From assembly GCA_023415655.1 (NCBI GenBank), contig JAEZKD010000207.1:1-64000 (forward strand): 64,000 bases of DNA. Direction: 5' to 3'. Numbering within the stretch: the first letter of the stretch is position 1; every line of letters begins with the position of its first letter. Below, in pieces: positions 1 through 8,595 of this stretch. The position numbers and the translations under genes were made by a program. This DNA is from Bacillota bacterium. Its GTDB lineage: Bacteria; Bacillota; Clostridia; Lachnospirales; Lachnospiraceae. The notes under the pieces were generated by a model. The model saw nothing but the letters and a program-made list of their open reading frames with translations, was not told the DNA's origin and ran no database searches.

Positions 1-253
1 GCCCTGGAGTCCACTCTTCATAATATTTGCCTTTTATCATTTGAAGTCTCAGATATTGATTCTCTCCATTGATAGAATACATATCGTTGTTTAATATCGT
101 CATTGGTGAATAAACTGTAATATCAGAGAAACTATCATTGCGAGGATTATCAACACTACTGTCAACATAGGAATTCTTTTCACTAATAAGAAATTTTGTT
201 AATAGTATTGCAAGTATAAAAACTGGAATTGTAATCAAGATTTTTCTTTTCAT
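1..253 (-). CDS. Membrane-anchored or secreted protein of unknown function (C-terminus cut by window edge)
   Basis: This minus-strand reading frame starts at the ATG complementary to 251-253 and runs without a stop to the window edge, giving 84 visible residues. It opens with MKRK and a hydrophobic stretch (ILITIPVFILAILLTKFLI, residues 4-22), which looks like a signal anchor. A polar, Ser/Asn/Asp-rich exported segment follows, with no signal peptidase or lipobox motif that I can see. AGAAAGG lies a suitable distance upstream. The visible part belongs to no family I recognise. A reading frame this short could be chance, but the typical membrane-anchor start argues for a real gene. Confidence 0.55.
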   Translation of the reverse strand, partial: MKRKILITIPVFILAILLTKFLISEKNSYVDSSVDNPRNDSFSDITVYSPMTILNNDMYSINGENQYLRLQMIKGKYYEEWTPG

Positions 254-566
254 TCCACATGCCTTTCTCTACTAATAGATATACTCTAACATTTTGGGGT
301 ATTTTGTTGATAAATATGAATTGTTATTATAATACATAACACACCAATTAGTATAATTTTACCATATATTATTGTACTATTAAATACTTAAGAGAGAGAA
401 GTTTTGGAGTGTTTTGGAGAATATAGTTGAAGAATGTATAGGAGATATATTTCATATGGTAATGGAAATTGAGCAATATTAGCGCTTTTTTCCATGCCCA
501 CAAGCACTAAAAAACAGAAAGACATCAAAGATATGTAATCACTTTAGCAAAGAAAGGGTAAAATAG
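254..566. other. Intergenic region without a recognised gene
   Basis: This AT-rich gap separates the truncated gene from the palindrome. A TATAAT-like element is readable on the minus strand (complement of 326-331), but no matching -35 is visible. No RNA gene or credible small ORF was found. Confidence 0.5.
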
Positions 567-797
567 AAATTCGGGGGTTGTCGTTAGCGCTTAAGAAGAA
601 AGAAAGGGGGAACATAATTCCTAGGTGTCTGCCTTTGCCGTTACATATGTCGCAAATGTCCGAACGTCAAAAACATATGGTCTTCATGTTTTTGAAAGTC
701 GAATCATTGTGACATGTGTAGAGGCAACGAGCAGACACAAGGAATCATGCTCCCCCTTTCTTTCGTAACTTAAGCACTATCGACAACTCTCGAATTT
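567..797. repeat. Large imperfect palindrome, MITE-like or long hairpin
   Basis: The left arm (about 567-680) is an imperfect inverted copy of the right arm (about 682-797). Matching blocks are AAATTCGGGGGTTGTCG (567-583) with the complement of 781-797, GAAAGAAAGGGGG-type blocks around 597-610 and 752-766, GTGTCTGCCTTTGCC (625-639) with the complement of 723-738, and a central AAAAACATATGG/CTTCATGTTTTT at 669-693. As RNA it would fold into a hairpin about 115 bp long with bulges. It lies 16 bp downstream of the HIT gene stop. I see no transposase and no clear target-site duplication. Arm divergence suggests an old element or a structure kept by compensatory change. Confidence 0.8.
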
Positions 798-813
798 TGT
801 CCCACAACCTTCG

Positions 814-1233
814 CTACAGACACTTCTTTAATTCAGTGATCAAAGCGTCATATTCTGAATCGGATAGGGTAAGCTGTTTTGGATCCATTGCAAAGGTAGT
901 CCCCCATTCAAAGCCATCTTTGTACTTTGGAACAAGATGAAAGTGAAGATGGCATCCAGTATCCCCGTATGCACCGTAATTTACTTTGTCTGGAGAGAAT
1001 GCTTTGTGAATGGCATTCGCAACATGATTTACATCCGCAAAGAAAGCATTTCTTTCTTCGTCGGATAATTCAGTCATTTCACTCACATGGTATTTACTTG
1101 CTACAATGCATCTACCCTTATGGCTTTGCTCCTTGAAAAGATATACTTTAGAAGCTGGTAATTCACAGATTTTGATACCGAATTTGGCTACAAGCTCACC
1201 TTCGGCGCAGTAAGAACAGTTTGGATCAAACAT
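814..1233 (-). CDS. HIT (histidine triad) family nucleotide-binding protein
   Basis: This 139-residue protein carries the HIT signature HLHFHL at residues 95-100, with the His triad at 95, 97 and 99 just before VPK. HIT proteins of this size are cytosolic nucleotide hydrolases or transferases acting on AMP-linked substrates. The true substrate cannot be read from sequence. An N-terminal CSYC pair (residues 6-9) could be half of a zinc site, as in some HIT proteins. The start is supported by AAGGAGGAG a few bases upstream. It is the last gene of a minus-strand run that begins with the malic enzyme, 24 bp after the DUF4364 stop, and is followed by the large palindrome. Confidence 0.9.
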   Translation of the reverse strand: MFDPNCSYCAEGELVAKFGIKICELPASKVYLFKEQSHKGRCIVASKYHVSEMTELSDEERNAFFADVNHVANAIHKAFSPDKVNYGAYGDTGCHLHFHLVPKYKDGFEWGTTFAMDPKQLTLSDSEYDALITELKKCL

Positions 1234-1257
1234 ATTGATCTCCTCCTTGGTTTGTAT

Positions 1258-1779
1258 TTATTCTGCGATTAATGAAGAGATCACATAAGCATAGATATCA
1301 GAGCTTCTGTTTCTCCAGTTATTGCAGATAAGATTAGCTTCTCGTTCTGTTGGAACCGAAAGTTTTAATTCGATTATCGCACTTTCACCCTCCATTACAC
1401 GAAGCCTCGTAATGTATTCATCTTTTTTGTGTTCATAATAGTCTGCGAGAGTTGACACTTCGTTTCGAAGACTATACTTATGTTCCTTTAGGTAAGCATC
1501 AATGTCATCACGAATGGCTTGAGAGATACTGTGACTAAAGAAAGACAGCGTTTCTTTTCCAGATTCGGTAATTTGATATAAGGAACTGTTACGGATGGTT
1601 TCCGAACTGATGTAGTTATCATCTATTAGTTCCGAGATGGCTTGCTGGATATTAAAGTAATTGGTATATTCTTTCTCTAAGATGAAGTTGGTCAATTGAA
1701 CATTTGTCAAAGGGAAATCCACCTTATCCAGAATGTACAGAACTATAAGCTTATAAAGCATCAGTGTTTCCGCTTGCAT
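1258..1779 (-). CDS. DUF4364 family protein, probable winged-helix DNA-binding regulator
   Basis: The 173-residue protein matches the DUF4364 pattern known from Clostridia. Its N-terminal ~75 residues look like a winged helix (LVLYILDKV...LTNFILEKEYTNYFNIQQAISELIDDNYI...YQITESGKETLSFF), as in PadR/MarR-type regulators. The remainder is a charged alpha/beta region. The start at 1779 has GAAAGGAG seven bases upstream on the minus strand and lies inside the 3' end of the radical SAM gene, a 29-bp overlap that suggests translational coupling. The regulatory target is unknown. The family call is recognition, and the DNA-binding role is inferred from the fold. Confidence 0.8.
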   Translation of the reverse strand: MQAETLMLYKLIVLYILDKVDFPLTNVQLTNFILEKEYTNYFNIQQAISELIDDNYISSETIRNSSLYQITESGKETLSFFSHSISQAIRDDIDAYLKEHKYSLRNEVSTLADYYEHKKDEYITRLRVMEGESAIIELKLSVPTEREANLICNNWRNRSSDIYAYVISSLIAE

Positions 1780-2710
1780 TGTGTTTCTCCTTTCTTCCCT
1801 GATAGGTGCCTCTTAGGGCAAGCTGTTGATTGATTGTATTCAATACAAGGCGTTTATTGGCACTCCATGTCGGAGCGATTAGTAAGCTTTTTGGTCCATC
1901 ACCTGTAAGACGATGAATTACTATGTCTTGACGTAAATGCTCAATGCATTCAATTACCGTATCAATATACTCCTTAAATTCAGTCATATAGAAGATGGAA
2001 GGACTATCTACGTAAAGTTTTTCCAAGTCTGTATGTTTTAACACATGAAGTAGTTGTAATTTGATACCATGAATGGGCATTGTATTGAGATAATCAATCG
2101 TTTGTAGGATTTCTTTTTTCGTTTCTGTAGGTAACCCTAAGATAACATGCACGATTGTTGCAATGCTACGTTTACATAAGTTGTGGACTGCTTCCTCAAA
2201 GATAGGAAGTGAGTATCCACGACGAATCAGTTGAGCGGTTTCTTCATGGATGGTCTGCAGGCCAAGCTCCACAAAAACTGGCTTAATTTGATTGCACCTA
2301 GCAAGTAATTCTAGTACATCCTCAGAAAGACAATCTGGACGCGTAGCAATGGAAATTGCAACAATGTCTGGATGATGGATCGCTTCCATATAAATTTTTT
2401 CTAGATAGGGAAGTGGAGCATACGTATTGGTAAATGCTTGAAAGTAAGCAATGTATTGATTGCTCTTTGTTTTATCTTTCACCATTTCTTTCGCACTTTC
2501 AATCTGTTCAGTGATTGAAAGCGTAGAATCTGATGCAAAATCCCCAGAGCCTCCCTCACTACAGAAGATACATCCACCAGTTCCTATGGTACCATCCCGA
2601 TTGGGACAGGTCATACCTGCATCCAAGGACAGTTTATAAATCTTCTTAGAAAAGGTTGATTTCAGATAAAAGTCAAGAGAGTTGTAACGTTTCTCGTTCC
2701 ACGATTTCAT
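1751..2710 (-). CDS. TIGR01212-type radical SAM protein (YtqA/YhcC-like)
   Basis: This 319-residue protein has the cysteine arrangement of the TIGR01212 radical SAM subfamily: C35 in CPNRDG, then GGCIFC with C47 and C50, binding a 4Fe-4S cluster that cleaves S-adenosylmethionine. The barrel continues with ATRPDC and VELGLQT motifs and ends with HRLTGDGP, typical of the family. B. subtilis YtqA and E. coli YhcC are relatives; the substrate is not firmly established, with tRNA modification suggested by neighbours in other genomes. It begins 13 bp after the malic enzyme stop and overlaps the DUF4364 start, so the three genes are probably one transcript. Confidence 0.88.
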   Translation of the reverse strand: MKSWNEKRYNSLDFYLKSTFSKKIYKLSLDAGMTCPNRDGTIGTGGCIFCSEGGSGDFASDSTLSITEQIESAKEMVKDKTKSNQYIAYFQAFTNTYAPLPYLEKIYMEAIHHPDIVAISIATRPDCLSEDVLELLARCNQIKPVFVELGLQTIHEETAQLIRRGYSLPIFEEAVHNLCKRSIATIVHVILGLPTETKKEILQTIDYLNTMPIHGIKLQLLHVLKHTDLEKLYVDSPSIFYMTEFKEYIDTVIECIEHLRQDIVIHRLTGDGPKSLLIAPTWSANKRLVLNTINQQLALRGTYQGRKEKHNASGNTDAL

Positions 2711-2723
2711 TTCTTTTTCCTAA

Positions 2724-3875
2724 CTATTTAATATATGATTTCACTGCATTTGCAACTGCATCGCAAACACGAGGATCAAAAGCTTCTGGAATAATAAAGT
2801 CTTCATTGAGCTCTTCTTTACTTACAAGCTCAGCAATCGCTGTAGCGGCAGCAAGCTTCATATCTTCTGTAATCTGTGTTGCACGACCTTCCAAGGCACC
2901 CTTAAAGATTCCCGGGAAAGCAATTACATTATTGATCTGATTTGGAAAATCGCTACGGCCAGTTCCGACAACTTTTGCACCAGCTTCCTTTGCAAGGTCA
3001 GGCATAATCTCTGGAACTGGATTTGCCATGGCAAAAATGATTGCATCTGATTTCATCGAAGCTACCATTTCACTGGTAACGATATTAGGAGCAGAGACAC
3101 CAACAAAGATATCGGCTCCTTTGAGAGCATCACTTAGTGTACCTGTCTGATTGTCTAAATTAGTTACCTCCATCATTTGACTCTGCATGAAGTTTAAGCC
3201 CTCAGTTGCTTTCGACAGAATTCCTACCTTATCGCAAAGTGTCAAATGTAAAAATCCATAGGAAAGCAAAAGCTTAGAAATTGCAATGCCAGCAGAACCA
3301 GCACCATTTACAACGATCTTACAGTCCTCTTTCTTTTTACCAGTGACCTTTAGTGCATTGATAATTCCAGCCAAAACAACAATTGCAGTTCCATGTTGAT
3401 CATCGTGGAATACTGGTATATCTAATAATTCTTTCAATCTTGATTCGATTTCAAAGCATCGTGGAGCAGAGATGTCTTCTAGATTAATACCACCAAAAGC
3501 AGGTGCAATTGCTACCACGGTACGAATAATTTCCTCCGTATCTTGTGTATCAAGACATATTGGGAAGGCATTGACGTTGCCGAATTCTTTAAATAAAACG
3601 CATTTACCCTCCATTACAGGCATGGCTGCTTTGGCTCCAATATTACCTAGACCTAACACTGCACTACCATCACTAACAACCGCTACGGTATTAGCCTTTA
3701 TGGTGTACTTGTATGCCGCCTCTGGATCTTTCGCAATTACTTTACACGGTTCTGCAACACCTGGAGTATAGGCAAGAGAAAGGTCCTCTCTTGTTTTTAC
3801 CTGGCATTTTGAAGTAGTTGATAATTTACCATTCCATTCTTCATGAAGCTGTAATGCTTTTTCGTTCAATGTCAT
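2724..3875 (-). CDS. NAD(P)-dependent malic enzyme
   Basis: Oxidatively decarboxylates malate to pyruvate, linking C4 acids to pyruvate in the cytosol. The 383-residue length fits the short bacterial malic enzymes. Visible motifs are SLAYTPGV with the catalytic Tyr36, Lys91 in the GKCVLFKEF region, the metal-binding pair in NLEDI (about 132-135), FHDDQHGT (156-163), and a Rossmann nucleotide-binding loop GAGSAG (191-196). Preference for NAD or NADP cannot be assigned safely. The start has AGGAGGATGCGTC upstream on the minus strand. It is the first gene of the minus-strand run with the radical SAM, DUF4364 and HIT genes, divergent from rho across a 303-bp gap. Confidence 0.93.
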   Translation of the reverse strand: MTLNEKALQLHEEWNGKLSTTSKCQVKTREDLSLAYTPGVAEPCKVIAKDPEAAYKYTIKANTVAVVSDGSAVLGLGNIGAKAAMPVMEGKCVLFKEFGNVNAFPICLDTQDTEEIIRTVVAIAPAFGGINLEDISAPRCFEIESRLKELLDIPVFHDDQHGTAIVVLAGIINALKVTGKKKEDCKIVVNGAGSAGIAISKLLLSYGFLHLTLCDKVGILSKATEGLNFMQSQMMEVTNLDNQTGTLSDALKGADIFVGVSAPNIVTSEMVASMKSDAIIFAMANPVPEIMPDLAKEAGAKVVGTGRSDFPNQINNVIAFPGIFKGALEGRATQITEDMKLAAATAIAELVSKEELNEDFIIPEAFDPRVCDAVANAVKSYIK

Positions 3876-4178
3876 GACGCATCCTCCTGTATTTCATTTA
3901 CATATTAGATATGTAATCTTTGATATCATAACACTTCAAGTTGTATTTATCAAGGGAAAGAGCCTTCAAAGTTCAGTACCTATGTGTAAAAAAAATAAAA
4001 TGGTGAATAGTAACAATATGCAAGGATTAATAGGGGTTTCCTAAGTAGTATTATTGACATATGAAGGAAAAGGTATATAATAGAAGGTAATATTTCTGCT
4101 CACTAATCCAAAGTTCTAATTAATATCTGAAATAAACCCATTCAAATACAAGATAAATATAATAAAGGAGTAAATGGA
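3876..4178. other. Divergent intergenic region between malic enzyme and rho
   Basis: This gap holds the rho promoter (separate entry) and an untranslated leader of roughly 90 nt. No conserved RNA element or operator was recognised, and no clear minus-strand promoter for the malic enzyme gene. Confidence 0.5.
4054..4081 (+). promoter_or_regulatory. Sigma-A-type promoter of rho
   Basis: TTGACA (4054-4059) and TATAAT (4076-4081) are separated by 16 bp, both perfect consensus hexamers, about 97 bp upstream of the rho start. Confidence 0.8.
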
Positions 4179-5951
4179 ATGAACGAAAACTATGACAGCA
4201 TGCCATTACCAGCTCTTCGTGAATTAGCGAAAGCTAATGGCATTAAGGGGGTATCGACATTAAGAAAGCAAGACTTAATCGATAAACTTAGTCAATCATC
4301 ACTGGGTGTGAATATACAAGAAAAAGAAGCAGCGAGTGACGAGAAGCTAGAGCAACCAATCAAACAAGAAGTTGAATCAACGATCAAACAACCAATGAAG
4401 GAACCAATGAAAAATCCAAGTCTTAGAAAGGCTTTGGGACAGACAGTCCCTCAGACTTATCCAAATCCAAGAGCAGAGAGTGAACGAACTGATATTAGTA
4501 AGTTGAATAAAAGAGATTCAGGCGAAATCAAGACAAATCCAATAAGAACTACAAATACGAAGCAAGATTACTCGAAAAATGGGAATAATAGAGTCGATAC
4601 TAATAAGTCCGAAACGACTCGATTGGATTATACAAAGCTTGATCCATCCAAAAGTGATCAAATCAGAAACGACCAAAATAGAAACGATCAAAATAGAAAC
4701 GATCAGAATAGAAACGATCAAATCAGAAACGATCAAATCAGAAATGATCAATCTAGAAATGAAGGCTCCAGAGTAGAGAATGCAAAAGGTGACATCGCTT
4801 CCGTACCAAGTGAGTACGAACAGTACGATAGTGGAGAAACCAAGCGAGGAATACTCGAAGTATTAAGTGAAGGATATGGATTTATTCGTTGTGATAATTT
4901 CCTACCAGGCGAGAATGATGTTTATGTTTCACCAGCACAGATTCGTCGCTTTAATCTTAAAACTGGAGACATTCTTGTAGGGAATACAAGAGTCAAAAGC
5001 CAGAATGAAAAGTTTAGTGCATTGCTTTATGTAAAGACAATCAATGGACTTCATCCAGCAGAAGCAACCAAGCGAAAGAGATTCGAAGAATTAACACCAA
5101 TTTATCCAAATGAGAGAATTCATCTAGAGACCAGTGGATGTGGTCCAGCAATGAGAATGGTCGACTTAATCTCACCAATCGGTAAGGGGCAGCGTGGTAT
5201 GATTGTATCACAGCCAAAAGCAGGTAAGACGACCTTACTCAAACAGGTGGCAAAAGCAATTACTACGAATCATCCAGAGATGCATTTGATCATTTTATTA
5301 ATTGATGAACGACCAGAAGAAGTTACTGATATGAAAGAATCCATTCAAGGTGATAATGTGGAAGTTATTTATTCTACCTTTGATGAGCTTCCGGACAATC
5401 ATAAACGAGTATCTGAGATGGTAATCGAACGAGCGAAACGCCTTGTTGAGCATAAAAAAGATGTTGTGATTTTATTAGATAGTATCACAAGATTGGCAAG
5501 AGCTTATAATCTGACCTGTCAGTCCTCAGGAAGAACATTGTCTGGTGGTTTAGACCCAGCAGCGCTTCATATGCCAAAGAAATTTTTTGGTGCAGCTCGA
5601 AACATGAGAGAAGGTGGCAGTTTAACGATTCTTGCGACAGCGCTCGTGGAAACGGGTAGCCGTATGGATGATGTTGTATTTGAGGAATTCAAGGGAACAG
5701 GAAACATGGAGCTTGTTCTAGATCGAAGTCTTTCTGAAAAGAGAATTTTCCCTGCAGTTGATTTACCAAAGTCCAGTACACGAAGAGATGATCTACTATT
5801 ATCCTCGGAAGAAATGGAAGCAAATTACTTAATGAGAAAGGCTCTGAATGGAATTAAATCAGAAGATGCAGTCGAAAGAATTGTACAAATGTTTGTTGGG
5901 ACAAAGTCGAATAAAGAGTTTGTCGAATTGATAAAGAAGACGAAATTATAG
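4179..5951 (+). CDS. rho: Transcription termination factor Rho with a long disordered insert
   Basis: Rho is the hexameric RNA-dependent ATPase/translocase that ends transcription. The 590-residue chain is much longer than the ~420 residues of E. coli Rho. Residues about 5-40 form the Rho N-terminal helical domain ([13 protein letters not shown]...[10 protein letters not shown]). Residues about 42-215 are a polar, low-complexity insert that includes a 5-residue repeat (consensus NDQNR, about seven copies). The RNA-binding cold-shock-like domain follows ([14 protein letters not shown], from about 220), then the ATPase domain with Walker A PKAGKTT (about 345-351) and [16 protein letters not shown]. 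Gram-positive Rho proteins often carry N-terminal inserts; this one is notable for its tandem repeat. The start has GGAG nine bases upstream, and rpmE follows. Confidence 0.97.
   Translation: MNENYDSMPLPALRELAKANGIKGVSTLRKQDLIDKLSQSSLGVNIQEKEAASDEKLEQPIKQEVESTIKQPMKEPMKNPSLRKALGQTVPQTYPNPRAESERTDISKLNKRDSGEIKTNPIRTTNTKQDYSKNGNNRVDTNKSETTRLDYTKLDPSKSDQIRNDQNRNDQNRNDQNRNDQIRNDQIRNDQSRNEGSRVENAKGDIASVPSEYEQYDSGETKRGILEVLSEGYGFIRCDNFLPGENDVYVSPAQIRRFNLKTGDILVGNTRVKSQNEKFSALLYVKTINGLHPAEATKRKRFEELTPIYPNERIHLETSGCGPAMRMVDLISPIGKGQRGMIVSQPKAGKTTLLKQVAKAITTNHPEMHLIILLIDERPEEVTDMKESIQGDNVEVIYSTFDELPDNHKRVSEMVIERAKRLVEHKKDVVILLDSITRLARAYNLTCQSSGRTLSGGLDPAALHMPKKFFGAARNMREGGSLTILATALVETGSRMDDVVFEEFKGTGNMELVLDRSLSEKRIFPAVDLPKSSTRRDDLLLSSEEMEANYLMRKALNGIKSEDAVERIVQMFVGTKSNKEFVELIKKTKL
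4656..4760 (+). repeat. 15-bp in-frame tandem repeat inside rho (about 7 copies)
   Basis: Seven 15-bp units with consensus GATCAAAATAGAAAC fill these 105 bp and encode repeats of D-Q-(N/I/S)-R-N. Units differ by one to three bases. Because the period is a multiple of three, copy number can change without breaking the frame. Confidence 0.9.
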
Positions 5952-5960
5952 TTTTAGGTA

Positions 5961-5989
5961 TTGCATTTAAATAGAGCGTATGCTATAAT
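5961..5989 (+). promoter_or_regulatory. Sigma-A-type promoter of rpmE
   Basis: TTGCAT (5961-5966) and TATAAT (5984-5989) with 17-bp spacing lie just after the rho stop, so rpmE can be transcribed independently of rho. Confidence 0.75.
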
Positions 5990-6014
5990 AAAAAAGCTGT
6001 TTATTTGAATGAAC

Positions 6015-6070
6015 AAGTTTTCTCCTCTATGAAGGAGAAACTATCATAGGAATCTGACATAGAGAGGTGA
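6015..6070 (+). promoter_or_regulatory. Structured rpmE leader, possible L31 autoregulatory element
   Basis: Two mutually exclusive pairings are visible. GTTTTCTCCT with AGGAGAAAC (about 6018-6041) forms a local hairpin. Alternatively CTCTATG (6025-6031) can pair with CATAGAG (6058-6064), which abuts the ribosome binding site GAGAGGTGA. Ribosomal-protein leaders, including ones for L31, are known in Firmicutes. Assigning this element to that class is inference. Confidence 0.45.
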
Positions 6071-6075
6071 AAATC

Positions 6076-6282
6076 ATGCAAGAAGCAATTCAACCAAAAT
6101 ACTATCAGGCAAAAGTTACCTGTAACTGTGGTAACGAATTCGTAACTGGTTCTACAAAACCAGAAATCCACGTGGAAGTATGTTCTAAGTGCCATTCCTT
6201 CTACACAGGTCAGCAGAAGGCTGCTGCAGCTCGTGGTGCGATCGATAAGTTTAATCGTAAGTACGGTTTAGGAAACAACTAG
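6076..6282 (+). CDS. rpmE: 50S ribosomal protein L31, zinc-binding form
   Basis: A 68-residue L31 of the large ribosomal subunit. The start is placed at the ATG at 6076 because AGAGAGGTGA sits directly upstream; a GTG three codons earlier overlaps that site. The protein contains a CxC pair (TCNCGNEF) and a CxxC pair (EVCSKCHSF), so this is the zinc-containing paralogue rather than the zinc-free one expressed under zinc limitation. The rho-rpmE order is common in Firmicutes. A strong terminator follows. Confidence 0.95.
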   Translation: MQEAIQPKYYQAKVTCNCGNEFVTGSTKPEIHVEVCSKCHSFYTGQQKAAAARGAIDKFNRKYGLGNN

Positions 6283-6309
6283 TTTTTAGGATAATAAAGT
6301 GATAAAATC

Positions 6310-6343
6310 AGGTTGAGGTTTGTTAAATCTCAACCTATTTTTA
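6310..6343 (+). terminator. Intrinsic terminator after rpmE
   Basis: AGGTTGAG (6310-6317) and CTCAACCT (6329-6336) form a stem followed by ATTTTTAAA. Confidence 0.8.
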
Positions 6344-6381
6344 AATTATAAATATTCTTAAATGGAAAAGAGGGATGTGAG

Positions 6382-7683
6382 ATGAAATCATCTGGAATTG
6401 GTGGGCAGGCTGTACTTGAAGGCGTAATGATGAAAAATAAGGATAAATACGCAATTGCTGTGCGTAAACCAGACAATGAGATAGCAATAGAGTTGAAGGA
6501 ATACAAAAGTTTCAGTGAAAAGTATCCTATTTTTCGATTTCCGATCTTACGAGGGGTGGCTGCATTCGCCGAATCCTTGCATATAGGTACAAAAGCACTG
6601 ACGTTCTCCTCCACATTTTTTGAGGAAGAGAAAGAGAAGGAGGAAGAAAAGAAATCAAGTGAAGGTTTTTTCACCTTTCTTACATTCTTCTTTTCTATTG
6701 TATTGTCTGTAGGAATTTTTATATTGCTCCCATTATTTTTATCAAGTTTATTAGCAAATGTAATCCCATCGCGAATCCTACTTGGCATATTAGAGGGTGT
6801 GATTCGTGTCCTTTTATTTGTTGGATATGTAGTTGCAATCTCACAAATGAAAGATATTAAGCGATTTTTTCAATATCATGGAGCGGAACATAAGACAATT
6901 AATTGTATTGAGAATGGATATGAATTAACGGTAAGCAATGTAAGAAAACAGACCAAAGAGCATAAGCGATGTGGTACAAGCTTTATGTTGTTTGTAATGT
7001 TAGTGAGTATTGTATTATTTATGTTTATTCAAGTCGATACCATCTGGTTAAGATATGTATTACGTATTCTTCTAATTCCAGTAGTTGCAGGTATCTCTTA
7101 TGAAATTATTAAGTTGGCTGGTAACAGTAATCATATTGTAATTGGTGTTATTAGTAAACCTGGATTGTGGATGCAAAGACTAACAACCAAAGAGCCAGAA
7201 GATGATATGATTGAAGTTGCAATTGCTTCTGTAGAAGCAGTTTTTGACTGGAGAGCATATCTTGCTGAGAATGGAAAGAAGTCTTCTAAGAAAAGTAAGA
7301 AGTCAGCTACGGTAAAAGATACGAAACAGGAAGAGGACAAGAAAGAGGACAAAAAAGAGGACAAAAAAGAGGACAAGAAACAGAAGTCTACATCGAAAAA
7401 AGCAACGAATACTTCAAAGTCTAAAACTGATCTGGTAGCAGCAACCACCGAAAGTACGGTAGTAGAGGTAGAGGAGCTTAGTACTTTAGATAAACCATTA
7501 TTTGAAAAGGCTTCCTATGAAGATAAACATGAACAGTTACTTGAGAAGGCGAAAGCAAATCATCCCGAGCAAGTAATCAGTTCGATTGAAATCGCAGCTT
7601 CTCTGGAACCGAATGAGGAAGAAGAGGATGAAATACTGAAAGCACTTGATCGATATCTGTCCTATGAGAAAGTAGAAAAGTAG
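6382..7683 (+). CDS. DUF1385 family membrane protein (YqhQ-like) with charged C-terminal tail
   Basis: The N-terminal ~300 residues match DUF1385: GIGGQAVLEGVMMK at the start, RFPILRGV, then a hydrophobic block (about residues 100-150) and YHGAEHKTINCIE. About four membrane segments are visible, two near 105-150 and two near 195-245. The family is widespread in Firmicutes and its function is not established. Residues about 300-433 form a Lys/Glu/Asp-rich tail containing four copies of KEDK coded by a 12-bp repeat. GAGGGATGTGAG precedes the ATG. It lies 11 bp upstream of prmC, the order commonly seen in clostridia (rpmE, DUF1385, prmC, prfA), suggesting a shared transcript with the release-factor genes. 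Confidence 0.88.
   Translation: MKSSGIGGQAVLEGVMMKNKDKYAIAVRKPDNEIAIELKEYKSFSEKYPIFRFPILRGVAAFAESLHIGTKALTFSSTFFEEEKEKEEEKKSSEGFFTFLTFFFSIVLSVGIFILLPLFLSSLLANVIPSRILLGILEGVIRVLLFVGYVVAISQMKDIKRFFQYHGAEHKTINCIENGYELTVSNVRKQTKEHKRCGTSFMLFVMLVSIVLFMFIQVDTIWLRYVLRILLIPVVAGISYEIIKLAGNSNHIVIGVISKPGLWMQRLTTKEPEDDMIEVAIASVEAVFDWRAYLAENGKKSSKKSKKSATVKDTKQEEDKKEDKKEDKKEDKKQKSTSKKATNTSKSKTDLVAATTESTVVEVEELSTLDKPLFEKASYEDKHEQLLEKAKANHPEQVISSIEIAASLEPNEEEEDEILKALDRYLSYEKVEK
7333..7380 (+). repeat. 12-bp in-frame tandem repeat (4 copies) in the DUF1385 gene tail
   Basis: Four units close to GAGGACAARAAA encode EDKK repeats in the disordered C-terminal tail. Confidence 0.85.
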
Positions 7684-7694
7684 CAGGAGTATTT

Positions 7695-8528
7695 ATGTCA
7701 ACTTATCAAGAAGCTGTGAAGTCAGCAACACAGAGGTTAGAAAAGGCTGGAATTGAGAATTCAGCAATCGATGCATGGTATTTGTTTGCAGAAGTAACGG
7801 GAATGACAAAAACAGAGTACTTTTTGAATGCAACAAAGGAATTAGAGCCTGAACTTAGGAAGCGATATGAGGAATATGTCAAACAACGCTTAGAGCGTAT
7901 ACCAATGCAATATATCATTGGAGAGCAAGAGTTCATGGGACTAACATTTGAGGTGAATGAAAATGTTTTAATTCCAAGACAAGATACGGAGATTTTAGTA
8001 GAGCTGGCTTTGCAAGTAAGTGAAGATGCAGACGTGCTAGATGTTTGTACTGGTTCTGGTTGCATCGCAATTAGTATCGCAAAGCTTTCTAGTGTACGTA
8101 GCATGACAGCACTTGATATCTCTGAGGCAGCACTGCTGACTGCAACAAGGAATGCAAAGAAGAATGAAACTGATGTGATGTTTATAAAAAGCAATATGTT
8201 TGAGAAGATAACGAAGAAGTATGATGTGATTGTATCCAATCCACCTTATATTCCTTCCAAGGTAGTCGATACCTTAATGCCAGAAGTCAAAGACCATGAA
8301 CCAAGGTTAGCACTGGATGGAACCGAAGATGGATTGGCATTTTATCGTATTTTAGCGGAACAAGCAAAAAATCACTTAAATCTTGGTGGTAAGGTATTTT
8401 TTGAAATTGGTTGTGAACAGGCAGCTGATGTTTGTACTCTTCTGAGAGAAAATGGGTATGATAAGATACAAGTAACGAAGGATTATGCTGGTCTTGATCG
8501 CGTGGTAAGTGCTATCAAAGCCACATAA
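7695..8528 (+). CDS. prmC: Release factor glutamine methyltransferase PrmC
   Basis: PrmC uses S-adenosylmethionine to methylate the glutamine of the GGQ motif of release factors 1 and 2, raising termination efficiency. The 277-residue protein has the N-terminal helical domain, a SAM-binding loop [12 protein letters not shown] (about 115-126) and the catalytic NPPY at 182-185. GGAG precedes the ATG, which lies 11 bp after the DUF1385 stop. Its substrate gene prfA follows 67 bp downstream. Confidence 0.95.
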   Translation: MSTYQEAVKSATQRLEKAGIENSAIDAWYLFAEVTGMTKTEYFLNATKELEPELRKRYEEYVKQRLERIPMQYIIGEQEFMGLTFEVNENVLIPRQDTEILVELALQVSEDADVLDVCTGSGCIAISIAKLSSVRSMTALDISEAALLTATRNAKKNETDVMFIKSNMFEKITKKYDVIVSNPPYIPSKVVDTLMPEVKDHEPRLALDGTEDGLAFYRILAEQAKNHLNLGGKVFFEIGCEQAADVCTLLRENGYDKIQVTKDYAGLDRVVSAIKAT

Positions 8529-8595
8529 AACCGTTGGAAAACATCATATCAGAATAAGACATATATTTGGAAATTGGTTATTACGGAGGAAAGAC

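Noticed and set aside
438..482. Tiny ORF (MVMEIEQY) upstream of the palindrome
   Set aside because: Eight codons with only a chance ribosome-like sequence; nothing else supports it.
4518..4751. Antisense ORF opposite the rho repeat
   Set aside because: It is a mirror of the 15-bp repeat in the coding strand and has no independent support.
4656..4760. Short regular repeats resembling a CRISPR array
   Set aside because: Units are 15 bp, adjacent without spacers, and in frame inside rho, so they are a coding tandem repeat.
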